64,000 bases of DNA from Deroplatys truncata (Eukaryota > Arthropoda > Insecta > Mantodea > Mantidae): positions 54,434,067 to 54,498,066 of the forward strand of contig CM060983.1 of the NCBI GenBank assembly GCA_030765065.1, in the 5' to 3' direction. Below the pieces are notes generated by a model. The model saw only the letters and a program-made list of their open reading frames with translations. It was not told the origin of the DNA and ran no database searches. Positions 55,898-64,000 of the stretch are shown here, piece by piece (the stretch's first letter is position 1; the number at the start of each line of letters is the position of its first letter). The translations under genes were made by a program, and so were the position numbers.

Positions 55898-56917
55898 ATA
55901 TGACGATATTGTATGCTAAAGTAAACGGGATTTTTGGCATTATAATAGCACTAAGACACTGTAACACAGAAACTCGTGGTCTCATAAGTATCAACCTCTG
56001 TGCAGCTTACACTTTGCGTCAACTGATTAGCCGGCACACGGAGAAGAGGGAAAGTGGAGGGGGAACGGAACCAATTACAAACAGCGCAATACAAGGCAAG
56101 CAGCTCCCGTAGTACGACACGTAGAAAAAAGGTTCTGTATTATGCAGTATTTTTGTTCTTTATCTTAATCTGCTTTCGACTTTAAAAGTTAACAAGATTA
56201 TTTCGCCATTTAAGCTCGTTAAAGCTGATAATAGAATTACTTTGTTAGAATAAGTAATCGTTAAAGAAAATTTCCTTTAGAAGCGAAAGTAGGAGAAAGA
56301 AAAGCGTCTAATTTAAGCGGCATATCTAACGTTTAAAAGCGACGGTTGAAGTATTAAAAAGTTACCACTTTAACAGGCTGTTTTGTAGCTGTTAATGAGT
56401 TAGAGAGATCCAAGAGGCTTTGAAAACAAATACAAGGGAGCACTTGATTACATTCTTGTTACACAAATGATCCACATAGATAGCTGGAACGTCTCCAAGA
56501 ATCCCTCCAACCCTCCTTGTTTCTATGGCAACCCCGGCCGGATGGCGCCCCTAGACTACAACTAAAATAATAAATAAGAGAGACGCACAGTGCAGGGGTG
56601 TCTGCCTTGCAATTAGCACGCTTACCAAGTAATTGGCTTGTAGCTTGCTTCTTTTCACCTCACCTTTCTTATCCAATTCTTCCTTTCATTTTCCTGCCGT
56701 TTATCTTCTGCCACTTCTTTTCTCGGTCTTTTTACTCTGTGTTTTCTGGTTTTGTTATGAAATCGTTTTACATCTTACTTAGACTAAGGGAAAATGTAAT
56801 ATAATTATTTTTTAATTATTTCATATAAACCTTGCTTTTGATATCAGGATGATGCTAAAACTGGTGTGTAAATGCCTTTTTAATCTAGATTTTTAGATTA
56901 CATTGATTTTATTTATT
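55898..56917. other. Unassigned; contains an X-box-like site
   Basis: 1 kb without repeat termini. GTTTCTATGGCAAC at 56519-56532 is close to the RFX X-box palindrome, next to a small GC-rich patch (56530-56560). No adjacent coding exon was found. Confidence 0.35.
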
Positions 56918-58042
56918 CTGCCACTTCGGTGTCTATAGTAAGTAGAGGAAGTATTGCAATTCTTCCAAAAATTGGTTACCGAGATTTGGCGGAAATACAC
57001 GATTTGATGTCCCCTGAATATAAAGACATAAAAGAAAGGATTTTTTAGAAAAAGGTCCGCGGGTGTTTATGAAGAATATAACTCAAAAACGAAAACCATA
57101 ATTTCGGCATCTTCCAATGATGCAACACGAAGATTTTCAAGAAAATCGTCCCCACCTCAAGCTACCCTTTACAGGAAAATATTTCGTTGTTTTTTTTATT
57201 TCCTCAAAAATGACTCTTAACGATTTTGTTTAAACGCTACACTTTTAAGATATGGATTTTCCATGAATACCCTGTGAAAACCTCTCCATTATGAATGGTT
57301 TTGTACAACGGATAACCGCAACACATAGACAAAATCTTAAGTAGAACACAACAAATGTATATCCCGTTAGAGCACGCAATAAAATTTATGTTAAATAATT
57401 TTTTTTTGCGTTAAGCATTTCTGAGATATTCTTTATTATAACTTTGAATTTTCAAATACTTATACTTTTTTCAAGTGGTAAATCGCCATTCGTTTTTTCT
57501 CGTGATCTTGCAAAGAGCATGGCATTTCAAAGCCATCACATAGCGATCCGCTTTTTAAAAGTCTGATTATTATCGCTTTGGCGGCGCCGTGGCCGAGTGG
57601 TTAGACCACTCGCCTCCCATCTAGGCGGCCCGGGTTCAATCCCAGGGACCTGCATGTGGGATTTGTGGTAGACGAAGCGGCGTCTGGGCGGGTTTTCTCC
57701 GGGTTCTCCGGTTTCCCCCGCCATTCATTCCACCAACTGCTCCATCATCACCTTTCCTTTCATCCATTTCACCAACATTTCGTTTCATCTACTTCCTTCA
57801 TCCCATACCAGGCATCGGGCTGATCACCCATCCTGGATGCTCTGTCTGATCCATGAGTATCTGCTCCTCGACGGGCCTCTGACCCCAGGCACCCGCTTGT
57901 AAGTCCTGGGGGGTGTAAGTCCTACATAAGCGGAGGGTAAACAGATAATGAATGAATGAATGAATGAATTATTATCGCTTTAAGCTTCACGTCGTAATGT
58001 GTAAATATGTAATGGAAGTTTATCTCCATTAACATTTTTTTT
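56918..58042 (+). mobile_element. Family B copy with SINE insert
   Basis: TTCTGCCACTTCGGTG start and TAGTAAGTAGAGGAAGTATTG, through the central blocks to ATTATTATCGCTTT, where a SINE enters; B resumes at 57982 (AAGCTTCACGTCG). An older diverged copy. Confidence 0.72.
57580..57967 (+). repeat. tRNA-Ser/Leu-derived SINE with exact target duplication
   Basis: The head has box A GTGGCCGAGTGGTTAG and box B GGGTTCAATCCC, 73 bp in tRNA-like layout. The body includes CGGGCTGATCACCC and GGGGGTGTAAGTCCTAC; the tail is (TGAA)n. The 14-bp duplication ATTATTATCGCTTT is exact at 57566-57579 and 57968-57981. A bona fide tRNA gene is unlikely because of the body, tail and duplications. Confidence 0.88.
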
Positions 58043-58490
58043 CCTTTACCTTCTTTACTGCTTACCTATAGTTAAGCAGTTAGTGTTCCGTTACGCCCAA
58101 TATTGAGATTGCAGCAGAAATACATGTTTTGAGTTCCCCTGAATAAAGTTGCTATTTAAGTTGACGATCCTCCTAAGATGTGACATAGAATTTTGAAGAA
58201 AATTCCCCACCATAAACTACAATTTACATGGAAAATGTTCGTTATTTCTGATTTACTCAAAACGTTCTTACGATTTTAATTGAAATACCATATTTGCATT
58301 AGAAATAAAATGTGTATCCTGGGTTTTTTGGGAATATCATTTGACTGAATTTTGTATAATTTGAATTGAATAAAACCTTAAAATATAGGCAAAACTTTAC
58401 TATAAAAAGTATACAGGGATCATTAAAATACACAATTTGTCTTAATAAAATTTTTAGATAGCATAGCCTAAAAGTAGAACTTTTTACATA
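58043..58490 (+). mobile_element. Family B fragment, diverged
   Basis: ACCTTCTTTACTGCTTACC start, GGAAAATGTTCG and AAATACCATATTTGC blocks, fading near 58490 without the normal end. Adjacent head to tail to the previous B. Confidence 0.62.
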
Positions 58491-58515
58491 GTGGGCACGA
58501 ACTAAAAGTTTTGCA

Positions 58516-58535
58516 TTATCGCACTAGTGCGATAA
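58516..58535. repeat. 20-bp perfect palindrome
   Basis: TTATCGCACTAGTGCGATAA, perfectly self-complementary, centred on ACTAGT. It lies between a B fragment and LTR-A copy 10. Confidence 0.85.
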
Positions 58536-58789
58536 AATTTTTATACCACTTCATTGTGACCAACTTTGGTTCAAGTACAATCATATGACAATTACCCTTT
58601 GTATTTGTACATTTTGAATAATTCCGGTTGGTTTGATTAGGTTTTGCTTTTCATTATGTAGTTTTACACGATTAATTTTTCATAGCGCTCTCATACTTCA
58701 ATTTATCGCAATTCGTTGTGGAGCTAACATATACCTTATATTGGAGCCTAGAGATTTCTTTGATCTAAACATTATTCATTTATGTAGTA

Positions 58790-59370
58790 TAACCTACATA
58801 AAGATTAAATGGCGGCAATTTGAAGTTGTTTTTATTGACGGAGTTCAATTGTTATTATTTATTACGTTATTTTTAGCACCACGCTTTGGGAGCCAATTTG
58901 AAGTAGGTAGTTGTTTCACTATGGAAAGCCGATTTGAAGTAGGAGTTGTATTATATTTCGACTGTTGGGGAGCCGAACTTGAAGTATGGTAAAAGGTTTC
59001 CGGTAGCCTTCACCCCAAGTTTAAAAATATTAACTTTGTAATCTGTTTCTTTAAATATTATGTATTTATGTTTGCCTCGGCTGCGTCAGTATTTACCTAT
59101 ATTTTTTAGAGACATGAATGTCTTAGCAGGGAGTGGTCCGACTGAAGAATGTAGGCTTACGCAGATTATAATTTGTACTTCACTCCATTTATTAATTCTT
59201 TAAACGATTAAATAACACTTCACTGATATAGAGAGCTGTGAGATTCTTTTATTAATTACTTGCTCTTTTTAACACGTAAACTATTTTCGTCTCACACGAA
59301 TACATATTAAATTTCTCGAGGACGCATCTCGCGTCCGGTTAGGAACACTGTCAACAACCAACACGTAAGC
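58790..59370 (-). mobile_element. LTR family A copy 10, truncated
   Basis: Reversed array (GGCGGCAATTTGAAGTTG; CACCACGCTTTGGGAGCCAA; ACTATGGAAAGCCGATTTG), GCCTCGGCTGCGTCAG, and R-U3 down to the CGTCTCACACGAATAC region. It stops near 59370 before the CCAAT and TGCCTCA terminus. The array start is not precisely defined. Confidence 0.75.
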
Positions 59371-60433
59371 ATTAGATTTTTTAAAATAATATATCTCACC
59401 TTAACTGAGATCACAACACAATAAATGCTGAAAACATAAATTGCAAAAGTTCAGTCGCATTCGGGTGTCTTGTCACGACAGCTCAGCGTTAGAACGTCGG
59501 CAAGTAAAGTCTAAAATATTACACAACTGCTAAGGAAGCGATTTCTTATGAAATTCCAAGCCGGATTATAGTTCAGCGTAAGGAAATGCAGCGCTTTCTT
59601 AAACAGTTACGTAAATATTAATTCTGTATTTGCTAACCGGAAACCGTAGCGCGATTAAATGATTCTGGCGTATGGCCAGAAGTGAAATTGGGGCCCGCTT
59701 TGGCAATATGATACATTCCAGTCAATAACCTAATGACTCACGGTTGATTAATTCATTTAAAATTACAAAATAATTCAGCATACGTTCAATGGCACCCAGG
59801 AATGACTGATGTGTTAGACGGCTGGGTTTATGTTTCATATATCGCTGCCGGTGGCCCTATAAATATAATTTATTTATATGGGGTTGGAGCACATCAGCAT
59901 TGCAAACTACATGTACATTCATATGAAACTCTGCGGTAATAAGGGATGGCTGCTCTCGAAATTTTTATTTCATTCCATAAAGTTCGCTTTCCCGTGGCGG
60001 AACACGATTAGAAAAGAAAATTACGTACATACGAAAGCAGGGTATTTCGAAGCGCGCATCATCAATGGAATGCCGTTAAAAATGTATTTGGTGGCGTACG
60101 GGCGTTCATTAGATTTGGATGTGACTGAAAAATGTGGTGCAAAATCTGTTAGTGTACGTTAATGGCGGGATCAACCCCAAAAAATACGTTATAATACGTT
60201 TAAAACAAACAGATATACTGCAGTTTGAAAATACTCCTGTATACGCTCAAATTAAAACGGAATCATGATGAGGTAGTGATATTCGCCCTATTGGATATGA
60301 AAAACGTTAGAAAACAAATAAACAGAGAATAAAAGGAAAACTAAATATCAAGCAAAAAAATGGGAAGATAAGGAAAGGATTCGCGTGAATTATTAAAAGA
60401 GAATGAGTGTTAATTCTACCGTGTTAAATATTA
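59371..60433. other. Unassigned
   Basis: About 1 kb. The open frame 59878-60162 has no recognisable domain. Confidence 0.4.
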
Positions 60434-61456
60434 CGAAGGTCCTCCAATAAGTAAGTTACCCTATTTTATAAAAAAACATTACACACGATTGATCATGTTT
60501 AGTTAATTTTATTTATACTGTACAATCCTTATGTTACTTTTCTACATAGTCAACATGTTTTTCCAAGCATTTTTAGGGACGTGATACAAGTTTTTCCAAG
60601 CCAGTGTTGTACCAGGTCGGGTCTTGTACTCGCAACCAGCTGTTCACTGATTTGACTTCATCATCGGTGTTAAAAGTGCTTACATTTCAGTTGGAGGAAC
60701 ATGTGAAAATCACTTGGGGCAAACTCCGGTGAATACGGAGGATACGAGAAAATTTCCAAGTTGAATCTTGACCCAGGCGGAGCTCAGAAGATTCAACTGG
60801 GAAGTTTTCTCGCACCCTCCATATTCACCGGATGTTTGATCAAGTGATTTTCACATGTTCCCCTGACTCAAGATCATCTTGGAGGTAAGCACTTTAACAC
60901 CGTGACGAAGATGAATCAGAAGGGAACCAGAAGTCGGGTCCTGTGCTCGTAACCAGCTGTTCACTTCTGATTGATCTTCGTCAGGGTGTTAAACTGCTTA
61001 CCTCCATGATGACATTTGAGTCAGGGGAATATGTGAAAATCACTTGGGAAAAGATCTGGTGAATATGGAGGATGCGAGAAAACTTCCCAGTTGAATCTTC
61101 TGAGCTCCGCCTGGGTCAAGATTCAACTTGGAAGTTTTCTCGTATCCTCCGTATTCACCGGAGCTTGTCCCAAGTGATTTTCACATGTTCCTCCAACTCA
61201 AAGGTAAGCGCTTTTAACACTGATGATGAAGTCAAATCAGTGAACAGCTGGTTGTGAGCACAGGACCCGACCTGGTACAATACTGGCTTGGAAAAGCTTG
61301 TGTCACGTCCCCAAAAATGCTTGGAAAAAAGTGTTGATTATGTAGAAAAGTAACAGAAGGATTGTACAATATACATAAAATGAATTCAACATGACCAATT
61401 GTGTGTAATGTTTTTTTTTTATAAAATAGTTAAGCTTACTTATTGTACGCCCCTCG
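60434..61456. mobile_element. mariner deletion derivative, nested palindrome
   Basis: TA-flanked (60432-60433, 61457-61458), with long inverted ends containing CAATAAGTAAG and CTATTTTATAAAA. Each outer arm encodes, pointing inward to outward, a transposase C-terminus: FNLEVFSHPPYSPEFAPSDF in split frames, DDEVKSVNSWL and KCLEKHVDYVEK plus stop. The left arm (minus strand) and right arm (plus strand) mirror each other about 60945, and each arm folds on itself near 60778 and 61110. N-terminal coding sequence is entirely absent, so it is non-autonomous. Confidence 0.87.
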
Positions 61457-61458
61457 TA

Positions 61459-63375
61459 TAGGCATTAATGAAAGCTATTTAGCTAGAAGCAGAATTCTGA
61501 CCCAGAACGGAACATTGTGCAGGTGCAAGCAGCTCTAGCTCTCAGGTAACTTAGAACAAAAGGATTCAGAACAAGGAAAACTTGTAGGTACGGAAGCTTA
61601 GATAATGCAGGGAAAAACCCAGTCACCAAAAATCAGTCAAGCGGAGAGAAAATAAAATCAAGGGACTGTGATAATTGCAGATGGTGTATGCCGCTTATTT
61701 TCTAGTATGTAGGAGACAAAGAATGGCTTATTATCTGTCATGTGAACCAATAAAAGCAATAAAAAACACGCGGCTAGGAAAGAATCTAGAGGAGCTAGAA
61801 ACTGGACGTGAAATTGAAAAACTATCTAACGTAGAAGCTCAACTTCTGACCGTGTTCACATCGTCATTCGGTGTCTTTATCATCGTCCTTAGAGACGCAA
61901 GTTCGTAATTCAGCTAGCGAGAATGTAATAGCAAATTTTACCGTAGGTGGGAAATCAGCTAAGTTAGATCTGGAAAAAACGGTTAAAATAAAGGAAAATA
62001 ACACTGAAATAGTGTTAAGATTGTAGTGTGTGATTGCGGGAGTGGTGTCACCAGGATATTGTCTTGAAAGAAACACTGTTTTTACTTTTCTAACTCTTTA
62101 TGCTAGAAATCCTGCAAGAATTATTGGTATTCCCTAACACGCGTGATTCTTTTAGAACTATTCTTCCCACTATTGTCTCTTAGCACACTGAAGTTTACTC
62201 GGCTAGTTATTTAATATCTCGATGCTCTATCACCGTTCTTTAGATTCGCGCGAACTTGAAGTAGTCACTTGTTTAACATTAACTCGTTTATGGGATTGGA
62301 TATAAGTATTACGAGGAATACAGTTAGTACATTATTTACATATTTCACCTACGTTACTTTGTAATTGCATAATTGCGCGGCACTTAGCAAATTTCGGAAC
62401 TTAGCGTCCTTTTCTGATCCGGAGTGCTACGTGTTACCTTAACGAAGAATCATGACAAAATCTCCTAAATCCACGCTCACGTTCACATATATCAGTCACT
62501 GCTCGCCTCCAAATTTTGTACGTCACTGCGTCTTCCTATCTTTCCATCGGTTCTAATACGTATCATCTACGTTTATTGGTTCCCTAGTTGAAAATTCAAA
62601 ACCTAACTGTAAGAAAAGTCCATTGCCTCATAGCGTCAGTTTACTCTTACAACTTGCCTCATCCCCACGAAGCACAAAATAAACTTTCAAATTGTTATGG
62701 CCTCACGCTCGGAAAACATAATGGACAGTCTAAAACGAAGCTACTCTTATTTTGTCTAAATATTGCAGTTTTTCTTAGTAAATTACGGCTTTATTTATTT
62801 AACAATATTATTGAAACTTAAAATAAATTTACAGCTTCAGAAGGGCTTAATTAATTATCAATAATTCCTAAATTATAATTATTACAGAGTTCCTTTTTGT
62901 GTATACTTAATCAGGCGGAAATATTGCTACAAAATGAATAAATTAGAAGTAACATTAATAATTTTTTTGAGCAACGTTTTTGGCGAATGCGAAGTCTTGT
63001 GCTAGGGAGCAAGAAAATGGTTATTCTTTGTGTGTAAAACCATAAAGGGACAGTTAATGAGTAAATTAACATGTTTTATTTACCTCTGATCCGCACATCC
63101 TCAGAAGAAAGACTTCAGTTCCCAGAAACACTCCCGAGGAGCGACCTGCCTTATCGAGGCCAGCCTAGGGCATAACACCTTTTTCCTTCAAAACTCCCTC
63201 CAAAAACCAAAAGATCAAAGCATCACACATAAGGTGGTGATACATCAGCAACTCCGGTTTCACTCACCTATCAGACTTATGTAACCTCGCATTTCCATCT
63301 CAAAAATGATTTTCCTAAATTTGCCATTCTTTGGTCTCTAAAAATAGCGGTTATCAGCATTTATTATATTTGTGC
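61459..63375. other. Unassigned
   Basis: Nearly 2 kb with no repeat termini or conserved motif recognised. Short frames at 61675, 61864 and 62588 have no supporting features. A candidate for low-copy sequence. Confidence 0.4.
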
Positions 63376-63379
63376 TTTA

Positions 63380-63880
63380 TCAACTATTGTTACATGCTGG
63401 GGTGAAGGCCAAAAGGTTCCCAGTAAATTATTAAATTTTAATCACCCCAACACGCACATGGGGAAGCGTAACTACAAACAGCGAGAGGACCAAGACCTTG
63501 GTGTCAACATCTCAGCTGAAGGAGTGGGGTTTTTAACAAATTTCACATCATTCACATTACCTGTGGTTTATTAATAACACAAATTAGTAGCCCTACATTA
63601 CACACAAGGAATAAAGGATTGAGGGGAGATGCCTCACACACACACACAGTCTACACCTTACACTCTTACTCAACAAGTGAGGCTTAAACACACAAAGAAG
63701 TAACACTAACATCTATCCCCCCTCTCCAACCCTGGCTAGGCACGCTAGCTAGAGCTGGCGAGTGTCCATATCAGACGGAATTTCCAACAAGCCGAAAGAA
63801 ATAACAAATCACCCCAATAATACCGTCTACAATGCGACGCTACAATGTGTCTGGTATGACAATACACACACATACGCCAC
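63380..63880 (-). mobile_element. LTR-D, second copy, inverted
   Basis: Reverse complement of the 38.7-39.2 kb repeat: TGCTGGGGTGAAGGCC end, CCATGTGCGTGTTGGGG PBS-like block, CGAGAGGACCAAGACC, ACCTGTGGTTTATTAATAAC (polyadenylation signal region), GGGGAGATGCC. A possible TG...CA with imperfect 4-bp flanks is seen, but boundaries are not secure. Confidence 0.6.
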
Positions 63881-63892
63881 ACTATTTAACCT

Positions 63893-64000
63893 ATAGTAGT
63901 AAAGGATGTTTTGTGTTCCATATAAGTTTCACCGCAAATACGCGTTGTAAAGTCCACTGAACCCAAGAATACATTATTAGAAAAGAGTTCACGCGGATGT
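63893..64000 (+). mobile_element. Family B start, cut by the window edge
   Basis: CTATAGTAGTAAAGGATG, then TTTCACCGCAAATACGCG and CACTGAACCCAAGAATAC, matching the early B blocks in order. Confidence 0.65.

Noticed and set aside
57580-57652. Functional tRNA-Ser/Leu gene
   Set aside because: It is followed by a SINE body and a (TGAA)n tail and flanked by an exact 14-bp duplication.

Overview
The window is insect-like nuclear DNA, AT-rich and almost wholly made of transposable elements. I found no credible host protein-coding gene, no rRNA and no CRISPR array. Arthropod mariner, IS630/Tc1-like, Penelope-like, RTE-like and CR1/Jockey-like remnants, tRNA-derived SINEs and a scrap of mitochondrial cytochrome b under invertebrate codon use all point to an arthropod with a large genome. 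The repeat mix recalls cockroaches and other polyneopterans, but that is a guess from memory, not a search result.

Two families dominate. Family A is a solo LTR of about 0.82-1.05 kb. It runs TGAGGCAG...CA, carries CCAAT boxes and AATAAA, and has 4-bp target duplications that I could pair exactly for seven of ten copies (AGGT, AAAT, GTAT, ATAC, CTCT, CACA, AACT), as in Ty3/gypsy-type elements. Its 3' end holds a variable tandem array of units that resemble a tRNA-Lys primer-binding site (PBS). Family B is a non-autonomous element of about 0.8-1.1 kb with an internal (AC)n tract and 11-bp inverted repeats near its ends. It occurs in both orientations and in head-to-tail arrays, and it enters A/T runs.

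Layout. 1-5 kb: two decayed IS630-like transposases, one split by an LTR that itself contains a second LTR, the other split by two B elements. 5-9 kb: SINE, LTR-A and mariner. 8.7-13 kb: a B element carrying two different solo LTRs, then another LTR-A. 13-18 kb: B, SINEs, LTR-A and a Penelope-like GIY-YIG remnant split by a B. 18.8-33.6 kb: B after B, with LINE and SINE insertions and a 4.2-kb head-to-tail B array (26.2-30.4 kb). 33.6-41.6 kb: mostly unassigned sequence with SINEs, a NUMT, LTR-D and a CR1-like LINE end. 41.6-51.5 kb: LTR-A copies, a third IS630-like transposase, B tandems and a LINE reverse-transcriptase relic. 52-60 kb: B with LINE and SINE insertions, a Penelope-like end, a mariner and a truncated LTR-A. 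60.4-61.5 kb: a mariner derivative that is a palindrome of palindromes. The last 2.5 kb holds a second LTR-D.

No genes work together here. The value of the window is insertion stratigraphy and one unexplained architecture: LTRs whose 3' ends look as if they had repeatedly absorbed the adjacent PBS and leader. The same arrangement appears once, independently, in the unrelated LTR-E at 10.3-11.3 kb.
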